DNA of 64,000 nt from positions 1-64,000 of the forward strand of contig NZ_JBGCCU010000013.1 in NCBI RefSeq assembly GCF_041261445.1, in the 5' to 3' direction. Under the pieces are notes generated by a model. The model worked only from the letters and a program-made list of their open reading frames with translations. It did no database searches and had not been told where the DNA came from. This document shows positions 16,361 to 25,281 of this stretch, piece by piece (within the stretch, counting starts at the first letter, position 1; the number at the start of each line of letters is the position of its first letter). Origin of the DNA: Catenulispora sp. EB89. Its GTDB lineage: Bacteria > Actinomycetota > Actinomycetes > Streptomycetales > Catenulisporaceae. The translations under genes were made by a program, and so were the position numbers.

Positions 16361-16398
16361 GGGCCGGCCGACTCCTCACCGGAGTCGTCGACCGGCCC
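16361..16398 (-). terminator. Stem-loop after the cyclophilin gene
   Basis: Nested stems: GGGCCGG/CCGGCCC outside and CGACTCC/GGAGTCG inside, 25 bases past the stop of the cyclophilin gene. No T-run. Confidence 0.7.
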
Positions 16399-16423
16399 GC
16401 ACGCGGCGAAGCGCCGCGAACCG

Positions 16424-17188
16424 CTAGTGGTCCGTGCGGATCCGCACGTGGTGGAACAACACGTAGTCGTTCGGGTACCCGTCGCCGGCGGAGTTCTGGT
16501 CGTCCTCGCCGGCCGCGGCGATCTTCTGCAGCACGTCCATGCCGCTGGTCACGACGCCGAACGGCGTGTAGTCCGGCTGCAGCTTGGTGTCCTTCCAGGT
16601 GAAGAAGAACTGGCTGCCGTTGGTGTTCGGGCCGGCGTTCGCCATGGCGACGGTGCCGGCCGGGTAGGTGGCGCCGGCGAGGTTCTCGTCGTTGAACGAG
16701 TACCCCGGGCCGCCGCTGCCGGTGCCGGTCGGGTCGCCGCACTGCAGCACCCACAGGCGCTGGGTCGTGAGGCGGTGGCAGTGGGTGCCGTTGTAGTAGC
16801 CGTGGTCGATCAGGAAGCGGAAGGAGAAGGTGGTGCAGGGCGCGGCCGAGGTCAAGGCCTTGACGGTGATGTCGCCCTCGCTGGTGTGGAACACCACCGA
16901 GTACGGCTGCGCCGCCTTCTTCGCGTCGAACTGCGGGATGCCCTTGAAGTCGTCGGCGGGCACGGACGGGACGAAGCCGCAGGGGTTGGCGGCGGTCGTG
17001 GTGGCGGCGTGCGCCACGGCGGCCGGAGCGGCGGCGTCAGCGGCGACCACGGTGGCATGGCCCGGTCGGACCGGGGCGGCACCACCGGTGGCTCCGGCGC
17101 CCGACGCGGCGGCAACGCTGACGCCGAGCAGCAGGGCCGCCGCCGCGACGAAGCGGCCGGACCGGCTGGAGAGGCGGGATATCCGCAT
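16424..17188 (-). CDS. Secreted cyclophilin-type peptidyl-prolyl cis-trans isomerase
   Basis: 254 residues: an N-terminal signal region (residues 1-34), a low-complexity Ala/Thr stretch (about 35-68), then a cyclophilin domain. Recognisable parts are FRFLIDHGYYNGTHCHRL, LQCGDPTGTGSGGPGYSF and GTVAMANAGPNTNGSQFFF; the last two carry the usual Q-G-D and N-S-Q-F-F active-site segments. It should speed folding of exported proteins. The Trp normally seen near the cyclosporin site is not obvious. ATG 17188 follows GGGAG at proper spacing. Confidence 0.9.
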   Translation of the reverse strand: MRISRLSSRSGRFVAAAALLLGVSVAAASGAGATGGAAPVRPGHATVVAADAAAPAAVAHAATTTAANPCGFVPSVPADDFKGIPQFDAKKAAQPYSVVFHTSEGDITVKALTSAAPCTTFSFRFLIDHGYYNGTHCHRLTTQRLWVLQCGDPTGTGSGGPGYSFNDENLAGATYPAGTVAMANAGPNTNGSQFFFTWKDTKLQPDYTPFGVVTSGMDVLQKIAAAGEDDQNSAGDGYPNDYVLFHHVRIRTDH

Positions 17189-17380
17189 GTTTCAGCTCCC
17201 TGAGAGGTTGGTCAGGACGCTGGAGCCTTTCCCAGCCGTGTGTCCGCTGTAAACCCCTGATGAGCTTTATGGAGCGGCGAATGCCGACCGATCGGGTCGA
17301 ACCGGTCTTCGAATTCTGAGTTACCGGCGGCGGATCGGCCGACAGCGGTCACCCGACGGCCGGATCAGCCGACGGCCGGA

Positions 17381-18238
17381 TCAGCTGTCGCCGAGCACCG
17401 GCAGATCGGCGACCACCGTGCACGACCCCGGCGCGATCTCCGTGAAGCCGGCGTCGCGCACCAGCGGCCGTCCGGAGTCGGCGAGCGCCGGCCACGCGTC
17501 CTTCGGAGCGACCCGCACGGCGAGTGGGAAGCCCGCGTCGGCCCACTCCTTGCGCTGCGCGTCGGTCAGCCGCCACCACGCGATCTGCGCGGCATGCCCG
17601 ACCTGGGCCATCGCCTTGCCCGCGGTCATCTCCAGCTCGGGGTTCAGCCACAGCACCGGCTGCGAGCCCGGCTCGACCGGCGCGGGCGGTTCGGCGTCCG
17701 CCAGATCGGTGCCGGAGACCTGAAGGCGCGCGAGGTCCTTGGGCCACGCGTCGAGCGGGACCGGCGGGTAGACGCGGACCTGCGCCGGGTCGTTCTCCGC
17801 GGTGCCGACGACCGTGATGCCGGGCAGCGCTTCGGCGCGGGTCCACTCCGCACCGCGGGCGCGGCGCACGACCTTGCGGATGCGGCCGTCGGTCCAGGCG
17901 TGGACCAGCGGCGTCCACTCCCCGTCGGGCTCGGTGGAGCGGGGGTCGGACAGGAAGGTGAGGACGGCTCGCGCCGACGTCTCCAGCGCGTCAGTGCGCT
18001 GCGGAGGCGTCGCGCGCTCGATGCGGACGACCAGCGGCAGGACGTACTGCGGGTTCGCGTCGCGCGCCGCTGCTTCGGCCTCGGTCGCCGAGGCGACGGA
18101 GGGCGCGGGAGGCGCAACGGGTACGGCAGCGGCAGCGGCAGCAGCGGGCGAGGCACCGGCACCGGCAGCAGCGGGCGCGGCGGCAGCGGCGGTCGGCGCC
18201 GAGAAGGGGTCGCCGGAATCCATGATCGAGCCAGTCAC
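17381..18238 (-). CDS. PTH2-type peptidyl-tRNA hydrolase-like protein
   Basis: 285 residues. The C-terminal part (about 193-280) has the PTH2 pattern: LWLNPELEMTAGKAMAQVGHAA with K208 and H215 at the usual catalytic positions, then PLAVRVAPKD, and a final CTVVADLP. PTH2 is the archaeal/eukaryotic peptidyl-tRNA hydrolase fold; actinobacteria carry such proteins besides bacterial Pth. The N-terminal 55 residues are an Ala/Pro-rich linker, and the middle (about 60-180) is unfamiliar. Whether it cleaves peptidyl-tRNA is unproven. It starts 17 bases past the dehydrogenase stop and is probably co-transcribed. Confidence 0.72.
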   Translation of the reverse strand: MTGSIMDSGDPFSAPTAAAAAPAAAGAGASPAAAAAAAVPVAPPAPSVASATEAEAAARDANPQYVLPLVVRIERATPPQRTDALETSARAVLTFLSDPRSTEPDGEWTPLVHAWTDGRIRKVVRRARGAEWTRAEALPGITVVGTAENDPAQVRVYPPVPLDAWPKDLARLQVSGTDLADAEPPAPVEPGSQPVLWLNPELEMTAGKAMAQVGHAAQIAWWRLTDAQRKEWADAGFPLAVRVAPKDAWPALADSGRPLVRDAGFTEIAPGSCTVVADLPVLGDS

Positions 18239-18254
18239 CCCAGCAGAATATGCG

Positions 18255-19295
18255 TCAGCCGTTGGGCACGATGACGGCCCGCCCCCGGACCTGCCCGGCG
18301 TGCAGCCGCTCGTAGGCTTTCGGGGCCTCGTCCAGGCTGTACGTCTCGACGTGGACCGACACCGATCCGTCGCGCGCCAGGTCGAGCACTTCGATCAGCT
18401 CGGCCCGCGTTCCCCAGTAGGGCGCCCGGAACGCCGCGTCGTACGGCGTCACCCCGAACCCGACCTGCGCGCTGCCGCCGCCGATCCCGACGATCGTCAC
18501 GTCGGACTCCACGCCGGCGCAGGCCGAGGCGAGCGCCACGGTCGGCGGCGCGCCGACGAAGTCGAACACCGCCTCGGCGCCGCGGCCGCCGGTCAGCTCC
18601 TTCACCGCCGCCGGGGCCCTCTCGTCCGACATCAGCGCCTCGTGCGCGCCGACTTCCCGGGCCAGGTCCAGCTTCTCCGGCGCCACGTCCAGCGCCACGA
18701 CCCGGGCCGGGCTCAGGGCCCGCAACAGCTGGATCGCGACGTGTCCGAGGCCGCCGGTGCCGATGACCACGGCCGTGCTGCCGCCGACCAGCTTGGGCAG
18801 CGCCGTCTTGATCGCGTGGTACGGCGTCAGGCCGGCGTCGGTGAGCGGGACGTTGCGCACCGGGTCCAGGTCGCCGAGCGGGACGAGGTGCCGCGCGGAG
18901 TCGACGAGCAGGTACTGCGCGATCGCTCCGGGCGCGCCGAGCCCGGGCGGGAAGATCTGGAGCTCGGCGGCGCGCAGGCAGTAGTTCTCCTTGCCCTGCG
19001 CGCACATGTGGCACAGCCCGCAGCCCCAGGGCCCGTAGACGGCCACGCTGTCGCCGACAGCGAAGCCGGTCGCGCCCTCGCCGAGCGCCGCGACGGTGCC
19101 GGCGCCCTCGTGGCCGAGGGTGAGCGGCAGCGGGAAGCGGAGCGCGGCGGCGGGCATGCTCATCACCGCGATGTCGGAGTGGCACACGCCGGCGGCGGTG
19201 ACCTTCAGCAGCACCTGGCCGGGGCCCGGTTCGGGGTCGGGGACGTCGACGACCACCGGGGCGGCGCCGACCGCGGGGTACTGGAGGGCCTTCAT
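18255..19295 (-). CDS. Zinc-dependent NAD(P) alcohol dehydrogenase
   Basis: 346 residues from the ATG at 19295, chosen because MKALQYPAVG is the normal N-terminus of the family; the upstream in-frame extension is low complexity. Catalytic zinc ligands C38 and H62 with E63 (GHEGAGTVA), four structural zinc cysteines (C92, C95, C98, C106), and Rossmann motif GTGGLG (179-184) followed by VVALDV, whose Asp favours NAD. It oxidises an alcohol or reduces an aldehyde; the substrate is unknown. Confidence 0.9.
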   Translation of the reverse strand: MKALQYPAVGAAPVVVDVPDPEPGPGQVLLKVTAAGVCHSDIAVMSMPAAALRFPLPLTLGHEGAGTVAALGEGATGFAVGDSVAVYGPWGCGLCHMCAQGKENYCLRAAELQIFPPGLGAPGAIAQYLLVDSARHLVPLGDLDPVRNVPLTDAGLTPYHAIKTALPKLVGGSTAVVIGTGGLGHVAIQLLRALSPARVVALDVAPEKLDLAREVGAHEALMSDERAPAAVKELTGGRGAEAVFDFVGAPPTVALASACAGVESDVTIVGIGGGSAQVGFGVTPYDAAFRAPYWGTRAELIEVLDLARDGSVSVHVETYSLDEAPKAYERLHAGQVRGRAVIVPNG

Positions 19296-19598
19296 CGGGG
19301 GACCGCCTTCCGGGCCGGGCTGGTGGGGCGTTTCTCCTTGGGCGTTTTCCTCGGGCGTTTTCCTTGGGCGGGCGCTTCTCGTCGGGCGTTTCTCAAGGCA
19401 CGCCTCAGCGGCGGTCCGGGTCGCGGACCGACGCCGGAGACCACCTTCACCACCTTGACCCGCCGCTGCTCGGGCCGCAATCGTTCGCGGTCCATCGCGG
19501 GGTCCGGGCCGCCGATCGGTGGAATCCGCGCCGGCCGCTGTGCCCGCCGCCGGACGTCCGACCTGCGGGGGGAAATCGTGGCCCAACCGTGATCTCAA
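19296..19598. other. Gene-free stretch with GGGCGTTTC repeats
   Basis: 303 bases between the divergent dehydrogenase and the four-gene operon. It holds about five spaced copies of GGGCGTTTTC-like sequence (19327-19396), and must carry promoters for both directions. I see no convincing -10/-35 pair and no coding sequence. Confidence 0.6.
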
Positions 19599-20495
19599 AT
19601 GAGGTTTTCCGAACATCTTCGCGACTGGGAAGATCCTCGTCTCGCCGATGTCTCGGCGTTCTCTCGTCGGTTTCAGGGGTGGGCGTTGCCAGGAGTGCGT
19701 GGTCCGGGCGCCGGTCGCAGACGTGCGACCATCGCGGCGTTCTCTGTCGGATGGGTTTTGATCGCGGGTGGGACCGCCGGGGCCGTGGTGGCCGTGGGGC
19801 GGGGCCATGCGTCGGGGACGGACGGGGTTTCGCAGGCTGCTGCGACGTCGCCTTCGAGCTCTGAGGCTTCGCCGAGTCCTTCGCCGAGTCTTTCTTCGAG
19901 TTCGCCTTCTTCATCGCCGGTCGCTTCGTTGTCCTCGTCCTCCTCCTCGTCGTCGGCGCCGCCCTCGCCGTCCTCGACGGTGACCGGGCATGTCTCGAAC
20001 GGTGTGCACAGCGGCGACATCCGGTACTTCCTTCTGCCGGTCCCAGCCGACGCGGCGGCGATCGGCACGGCGGACGGCGACACGCTGACCGCGGCCAGTG
20101 CGGCAGCGCCCTACGCGAACAGTTCCGACGTCCTGAAGCTGCTCGGGCAGGTGGGCTTCATGGGCGGCGCGACGCGCACGTACCAGACCGGGGACGCGAA
20201 GTACCACGTCACCGTGCGCCTGCTGCACTTCGGCTCGGCGGGCGTCGCACGGGCCTGGGCCGACGCCGACAAGGAGATGCCGGGCTGGTCGTCGTTCAGC
20301 ATCCCCGGCTATCCGGACGAGAAGGCGTACGACATCCCGCTCGACGCGTCGTTGGGCGAGGCGCGGCTGCGCGCGGTCGGGTTCCGGGGCGACGTGTTCT
20401 TCGAGGTCGACGTCTTCGGCCAGCCGCCGGTGGACCACACGGTGCTGATCGACCGGGTGCGCAAGCAGATCGACCGCCTGGACTCGGGGAGGTGA
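19599..20495 (+). CDS. Single-pass membrane protein, paralogue 1 of 4
   Basis: 298 residues. A cytoplasmic basic N-terminus (1-44) leads to one membrane helix (about 45-67), a Ser/Pro-rich stalk (about 75-130), then an exported domain that opens with HSGDIRYFLLPVPADA. The D-x-R-x-F/Y-LLP-x-P-A/T opening recurs in genes 3 and 4 of this operon. No known family recognised. It starts an operon: the next gene begins 4 bases after its stop. Confidence 0.75.
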   Translation: MRFSEHLRDWEDPRLADVSAFSRRFQGWALPGVRGPGAGRRRATIAAFSVGWVLIAGGTAGAVVAVGRGHASGTDGVSQAAATSPSSSEASPSPSPSLSSSSPSSSPVASLSSSSSSSSAPPSPSSTVTGHVSNGVHSGDIRYFLLPVPADAAAIGTADGDTLTAASAAAPYANSSDVLKLLGQVGFMGGATRTYQTGDAKYHVTVRLLHFGSAGVARAWADADKEMPGWSSFSIPGYPDEKAYDIPLDASLGEARLRAVGFRGDVFFEVDVFGQPPVDHTVLIDRVRKQIDRLDSGR

Positions 20496-20499
20496 GGGC

Positions 20500-21171
20500 G
20501 TGAAGCGACGGACCGGACTGCTGTTCTCCTCGGCGGTCGTGCTCGGGCTGGTCGGCGGCGCCGTCGGCGGCTTCCTGATCCAGCGCGCGCGGCCGGCCAC
20601 GCCGCTGCCGCCGTTCCAGCAGACACTGGCGGCGGCGGTCGCGCCCGGGACCGCGGACCCGCGCGACGCGGCGACGGACGACGGCGCGAAGCTCGACGGC
20701 GACCTGCGCGCGGTACTGCTGGCGACGCCGGCGGGAGCGAAGGACACGACGGACTTCGCGCCGCGGGAGTGGTTCACGATCGCGGATCTGGCGGAGTACT
20801 ACGGGGATCCGTACGACACGCTGACGCTGCTGAACGCGGAGGGATTCCGGCGCGCGGTGCGGACCGCGTGGACGCTGGCGGACGGGACGTACGTCGAGAT
20901 CGATCTGGTGCAGTTCCGGTCGGTGACGGGGGCCAAGTCGTACAGCGCGTCGACGTACACGCCGGTGGACCCGAACGCGCCCGCGATCGCGGGGACGGCG
21001 ACCGGGGCCGTGAGCAGCCCGGGGCAGAAGGACTCCGGCGGGATGTACACGGCTTACGGGCTGGTGCGGCACGGGGAGTTGGTGGAGCAGGTGTTCGTGA
21101 GCCGGGCGAAGAGTGCGCCCTCGACGGACGAGGTCGCGGCGGTCACGCGGGACCAGGCGGGGCTGCTGTGA
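20500..21171 (+). CDS. Membrane-anchored protein, paralogue 2 of 4
   Basis: 223 residues from GTG 20500. A short basic N-terminus, one hydrophobic helix (about 7-26), then an exported domain with LDGDLRAVLLATPAGAK, a weaker version of the motif shared by the other three. It lacks the long N-terminal cytoplasmic region and the Ser/Pro stalk, so it is the minimal member. Function unknown. Its TGA overlaps the GTG of the next gene by three bases (GTGA). Confidence 0.72.
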   Translation: MKRRTGLLFSSAVVLGLVGGAVGGFLIQRARPATPLPPFQQTLAAAVAPGTADPRDAATDDGAKLDGDLRAVLLATPAGAKDTTDFAPREWFTIADLAEYYGDPYDTLTLLNAEGFRRAVRTAWTLADGTYVEIDLVQFRSVTGAKSYSASTYTPVDPNAPAIAGTATGAVSSPGQKDSGGMYTAYGLVRHGELVEQVFVSRAKSAPSTDEVAAVTRDQAGLL

Positions 21172-22169
21172 GCGAGTCCGGGGAGGGGGTTTTGGAGCCG
21201 GTGGCGGAGGCGGTTTCGGTGACGGAGGCGGTTTCGGTGACGGACCCGGGACCGGTTTCGGTGATGGAGCCGGGGCCAGGGCCGGTTTCGGAGCCGGCGC
21301 CAGGGCCGGTTTTGGAGCCGGCGCTGGTGCCGGAACTCGTGCAAGCGCCAGAGCTTGGGCAGGTAACGGAGCCGGTGCTGGCGCTGGCGTCGGAGCATTT
21401 GCCGGAGCAGCAGCGGCCGGTGCGGCGGCCCGGGTGGTTCGTGGCCGGCTGGCTGGTGTCGGCGCTGGCGGTCGGGGCGGGCGCGGGGTTCGGGATTCTG
21501 GCCGTGACCGGCACGTCGAAGGACTCTACGACGGCCCGTGGGCCGGTGACGCCGACGACGTCGCCCGCCACGCCGACGTCGCCGCAGCCGAGCGTCACCT
21601 CCGGCGTGCGGCCGGACGGCACGCACTACGGCAGCGTGAAGGACTTCCTGCTCCCGATGCCGGCCGGCTACCGCCCGGGCCCGGACGAAGGCGGCCTCGG
21701 CAACGACTCGACGATCGCCCCGGACCAGGCCGACCCGACGGTCGCGCTGCTGTTCGGCACGCTTCCGGCGTCCGACATGAGCAGCGCGAAGGGCGCGATC
21801 GCCACCGGCGGCATGAACGACGGCGCGGTGCGCACGTACGCGAACGACTCCGGGACGCTGGACATCGCGATGACCGTGCTGCGCCTGAACCCGGCGCAGG
21901 CGGCGGAGAGCGCGGGCCAGTTCGAGCACGTGGTGAAGCAGTCGCACGCCTTCCGCACCGGCCCGCAGGTACCCGGCCACCCGGAGGCGCTGTGCGTACT
22001 GCCGGTGACGCACGTCGGCGACCGGCTGGACAGCATGACGTGCCTGGCGACGGTGGAGGACACCTTCGCGATCGTGCGCGCCGAAGGCACGGTGCCGCTG
22101 GACACGAACGCCGTGACCGAGCTGTTCGGGCAGCAGTTGGACACGCTGAAGGGCGGGCTGGGGACGTGA
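21168..22169 (+). CDS. Membrane protein with repetitive N-terminus, paralogue 3 of 4
   Basis: 333 residues from GTG 21168. The first 75 residues are a Pro/Glu/Val repeat (units like EAVSVT and EPGPGPVS), encoded by 18-base DNA repeats (21206-21241). A helix follows (about 90-113, WFVAGWLVSALAVGAGAGFG), then a Thr/Pro stalk and the exported domain starting THYGSVKDFLLPMPAGY. The domain has two cysteines (CVLP, MTCLA) that could form a disulfide. Coupled by GTGA to both neighbours. Function unknown. Confidence 0.75.
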   Translation: MSESGEGVLEPVAEAVSVTEAVSVTDPGPVSVMEPGPGPVSEPAPGPVLEPALVPELVQAPELGQVTEPVLALASEHLPEQQRPVRRPGWFVAGWLVSALAVGAGAGFGILAVTGTSKDSTTARGPVTPTTSPATPTSPQPSVTSGVRPDGTHYGSVKDFLLPMPAGYRPGPDEGGLGNDSTIAPDQADPTVALLFGTLPASDMSSAKGAIATGGMNDGAVRTYANDSGTLDIAMTVLRLNPAQAAESAGQFEHVVKQSHAFRTGPQVPGHPEALCVLPVTHVGDRLDSMTCLATVEDTFAIVRAEGTVPLDTNAVTELFGQQLDTLKGGLGT

Positions 22170-23620
22170 GCGCGCAGGACGATGTGCTGGCGGCTTTCGG
22201 GGAGCTGCCGCGGAAGACGGCTGGGGCCGGGGACGGCGAGCGGGCGCCGGCGGGGCAGGCCGGGGCTGGCGCGGAAACCGGGGCCGGCGCGGCAGAGAGC
22301 GAGCTGGCATCAGAGCTCGAGCATGCCTGGAAATCCGGGCAGCAGGCAGGCACGAAGACCGGGGCAGGTGCGGCCGATGCGGTTACCGGCAGCACCGCGC
22401 CGGCGAGGCAGGCCGATGGCGAGCAGGGTGAGACCGGCGCGGAAACCGGGGCAGGTACGGCCCATGCGGTTACCGGCAGCACCGCGCCGGCGGAGCAGGC
22501 CGATGGCGAGCAGGGTGAGACCGGCGCGCAGACTGGGGCGGGCGCGGCTGCGAGCGAGCAGGTATCAGCACTCGCACATACCTCGGGAGCCGAGAAGCAG
22601 ATCGGCGGCGATCAGGCCAAGGCAGGCGCGGAAGCTGAGGCAGGCATAGCCAATGCGGCCACCGGCAGCACAGCGCAAGCGGGACAGGTCGGTGGCGAGC
22701 AGGCCGAGATCAGCGCGGAGGCCGGAGTAAGCACGGCCGATGTGGCCACAGGTGGCGCGGCAGAGAATGAGCCAGCATCAGGGCTCACACATGCGGAAGC
22801 TGGTGCGGGCTTTGTGGCTCCCAGCCAGCCCTACCTCGACCCCGCGGCCTTCTTCGCCGAGCTGCACGCCGAGTCCGCGCCGCCGCCGAAGCCCGGCCGT
22901 CGGCGGCGGCTCCTGCTTCGCTATGCCTCGGCGCTCGCGTTGGCCGGTGCGGTCGGCGTGGGTACCGCGTTCGCCGTGAGCCTCCCCCGGCGCACCGACG
23001 TGCCGTTCCTCGCCACGCCCGGCGACGGCCGCTATACGTTTCCCGCGGCGGTGCGGCCTGCGCCGCCGTCCGGCAAGCCGGTTCCCAATAACGGCAACAA
23101 TTTCGGGCAGATCCACTATGGGGATCTGCGTCAGTACCTGCTGCCCGCGCCGACCGGTGCGGTGCCGAAGGAGGATGGTTGGGAGCCCGTCGCGGGCTTC
23201 GAGTCCTCGATCTCCGGGTCCGATGTCTCCAACCATCTTTACGACGCGGCGCTGCGGCATGTCGCGTGGCGCGGGTGGAGTGCGGCGGATGGGCAGCACA
23301 CCGTCATTGAGCTGCTTCAGTTCCCTGATGACGAGGCGGCGTCCGACGTCGAGGCCATGGTGGACAACGCCTCGTTGGCGAAGGCGAGCAAGCCGGAGGG
23401 TGCTGTGCCCAAGGTGACGGTGCGGCCGTTCGGCGACCTCGCGCAGAGCGTCACGGTACATACGTTCGATCTGGTCGACGGGCTGCCCGGGCAGGTGGAG
23501 CGGCGGGTCGTGTTCGCCAGTGGGGATGTCGTCGCGGTCGTCACGACCACCGCGCCGGCCGGGGTCTCGGACCTGACGACCGAGCAGGTCGCGATGCTCC
23601 AGGCGGAGATGCTGCGCTGA
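22166..23620 (+). CDS. Membrane protein with 29-residue cytoplasmic repeats, paralogue 4 of 4
   Basis: 484 residues from GTG 22166. Residues about 20-220 are an Ala/Gly/Glu repeat region built on a 29-residue unit (TGAGAADAVTGSTAPA-like), followed by a conserved-looking short segment (YLDPAAFFAELHAESAPPP), a basic stretch, one helix (about 250-272), and an exported domain beginning IHYGDLRQYLLPAPTGA. The exported part matches genes 1 and 3 of the operon most closely. Function unknown; the repeats may act as a flexible arm or a binding platform. Confidence 0.75.
   Translation: MSAQDDVLAAFGELPRKTAGAGDGERAPAGQAGAGAETGAGAAESELASELEHAWKSGQQAGTKTGAGAADAVTGSTAPARQADGEQGETGAETGAGTAHAVTGSTAPAEQADGEQGETGAQTGAGAAASEQVSALAHTSGAEKQIGGDQAKAGAEAEAGIANAATGSTAQAGQVGGEQAEISAEAGVSTADVATGGAAENEPASGLTHAEAGAGFVAPSQPYLDPAAFFAELHAESAPPPKPGRRRRLLLRYASALALAGAVGVGTAFAVSLPRRTDVPFLATPGDGRYTFPAAVRPAPPSGKPVPNNGNNFGQIHYGDLRQYLLPAPTGAVPKEDGWEPVAGFESSISGSDVSNHLYDAALRHVAWRGWSAADGQHTVIELLQFPDDEAASDVEAMVDNASLAKASKPEGAVPKVTVRPFGDLAQSVTVHTFDLVDGLPGQVERRVVFASGDVVAVVTTTAPAGVSDLTTEQVAMLQAEMLR
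22367..22540 (+). repeat. 87-bp in-frame tandem repeat
   Basis: GGTTACCGGCAGCACCGCGC occurs at 22381 and again at 22468, 87 bases (29 codons) apart, with nearly unchanged sequence between. Degenerate further units continue to about 22780. Confidence 0.85.
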
Positions 23621-23687
23621 GGCATGCGGCTAAAGCCGTGCGCAAAGCCGTGCGCCAAGGCCATGCGTTAAAGCAGCACAAACACAG

Positions 23688-23721
23688 CGGGCCGTCTCCC
23701 GGCCAAATGGGAGACGGCCCG
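23688..23721. terminator. Bidirectional stem-loop between convergent operons
   Basis: A 13-bp perfect stem (CGGGCCGTCTCCC/GGGAGACGGCCCG) with an 8-base loop lies between the four-gene operon (stop 23620) and gatB (stop 23755). Confidence 0.85.
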
Positions 23722-23754
23722 TCGTGCTCAATCATGTCAGGACATTGAAAGTCC

Positions 23755-25281
23755 TCAGCCCGAAAGCCGCTCCAACAGCAGCTCCCGCACCCGCGCCGCG
23801 TCGGCCTGGCCGCGCGTCGCCTTCATCACGGCGCCGATCAGCTGGCCGGCCGGGCCCTGGTTGCCGCCGCGCACCTTCTCGGCGGCGTCCGGGAACTTGG
23901 CGACGGCCTCGTCGATCGCCGCGAGCAGGGCGCCGTCGTCGCTGACGACCGCCAGGCCGCGCTTGGCGACGACTTCCGACGGGGAGCCCTCGCCGGCCAG
24001 GACGCCCTCGATCACCTGGCGGGCCAGCTTGTCGTTCAGGGTTCCGGCGGTGGTCAGCGTGACCAGCTCCGCGACCTGGGCCGGGGTGATGGCCAGGGCG
24101 CCGAGGTCGACCTCGGTCTCGTTGGCGTGCCGTGCCAGCTCGCCCATCCACCACTTGCGGGCCTGGTCGGGGGCGGCGCCCAGGGACACCGTCTCGACGA
24201 TCAGGTCCACCGCGCCGGCGTTCAGGATCGACTGCATGTCGTGGTCGGTGACGCCCCACTCGGCCTGCAGCCGGTTGCGGCGCACGCTCGGCAGCTCCGG
24301 CAGGGTGCCGCGCAGCTCGTCGACCCAGGTGCGGGCCGGGGCCACCGGGACCAGGTCCGGCTCCGGGAAGTAGCGGTAGTCCTCCGCCTCCTCCTTCACG
24401 CGGCCCGGGGAGGTGGTGCCGTCGTTCTCGTGGAAGTGGCGGGTCTCCTGGATCACCGTGTCGCCGGCGTTCAGGACGGCGGCGTGCCGGCGGATCTCGA
24501 AGTGCACGGCCCGCTCGACCGACCGCAGGGAGTTGACGTTCTTCGTCTCCGAGCGGGTGCCGAACTTCTCGCGGCCGATCGGGCGCAGCGAGACGTTGGC
24601 GTCGCAGCGCATCTGGCCGAGCTCCATGCGGGCCTCGGAGACGCCGAGCGCCTTGATCAGCTCGCGCAGCTCGGCGACGTAGGCCTTGGCGACCTCCGGG
24701 GCGTGCTCACCGGTGCCGGTGATCGGCTTGGTGACGATCTCGATCAGCGGGATGCCGGCCCGGTTGTAGTCGACCAGCGAGTAGTCCGCGCCGTGGATGC
24801 GGCCGGTGGCGCCGCCGACGTGCGTGGACTTGCCGGTGTCCTCCTCCATGTGCGCGCGCTCGATCTCGATGCGCCAGGTCTTGCCGGCGGCCTCGACGTC
24901 GAGGTAGCCGCCGAAGGCGATCGGCTCGTCGTACTGCGAGGTCTGGAAGTTCTTCGGCATGTCCGGGTAGAAGTAGTTCTTCCGGGCGAAGCGGCACCAC
25001 TCGGCGATCTCGCAGTTCAGCGCCAGGCCGATGCGGATCGCGGACTCGATCGCCTTGGCGTTCACCACCGGCAGCGAGCCGGGCAGGCCGAGGCAGGTCG
25101 GGCAGGTCTGGGTGTTCGGGTCGGCGCCGAAGGCGGTCGGGCAGCCGCAGAACATCTTGGTGACGGTGCCCAGCTCGACGTGCACCTCCAGACCCATGAC
25201 CGGGTCGTAGGTGGCGAGGGCGTCCTCGTAGGAGGGGAGAGCGGTCACGGTGCGCGCACCTGTCGTTGTCGTCGTGGTCAT
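23755..25281 (-). CDS. gatB: Asp/Glu-tRNA amidotransferase subunit B
   Basis: 508 residues, normal length for GatB, the subunit that binds mischarged Glu-tRNA-Gln and activates its side chain. Family hallmarks: [18 protein letters not shown] near the start with a cysteine set (CGC, CPTC) for zinc, [30 protein letters not shown], and a YqeY-like C-terminal tail domain (about 360-508). Its ATG overlaps the stop of the upstream TOPRIM-like gene (ATGA), so its translation is coupled to that gene and not directly to gatA, which lies 2.1 kb upstream. The intervening genes are discussed as an insertion. Confidence 0.97.
   Translation of the reverse strand: MTTTTTTGARTVTALPSYEDALATYDPVMGLEVHVELGTVTKMFCGCPTAFGADPNTQTCPTCLGLPGSLPVVNAKAIESAIRIGLALNCEIAEWCRFARKNYFYPDMPKNFQTSQYDEPIAFGGYLDVEAAGKTWRIEIERAHMEEDTGKSTHVGGATGRIHGADYSLVDYNRAGIPLIEIVTKPITGTGEHAPEVAKAYVAELRELIKALGVSEARMELGQMRCDANVSLRPIGREKFGTRSETKNVNSLRSVERAVHFEIRRHAAVLNAGDTVIQETRHFHENDGTTSPGRVKEEAEDYRYFPEPDLVPVAPARTWVDELRGTLPELPSVRRNRLQAEWGVTDHDMQSILNAGAVDLIVETVSLGAAPDQARKWWMGELARHANETEVDLGALAITPAQVAELVTLTTAGTLNDKLARQVIEGVLAGEGSPSEVVAKRGLAVVSDDGALLAAIDEAVAKFPDAAEKVRGGNQGPAGQLIGAVMKATRGQADAARVRELLLERLSG

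Noticed and set aside
22300-22780. 87-bp repeats as a CRISPR array
   Set aside because: They are in frame, code for an Ala/Gly-rich arm, have no unique spacers, and no cas genes are present.
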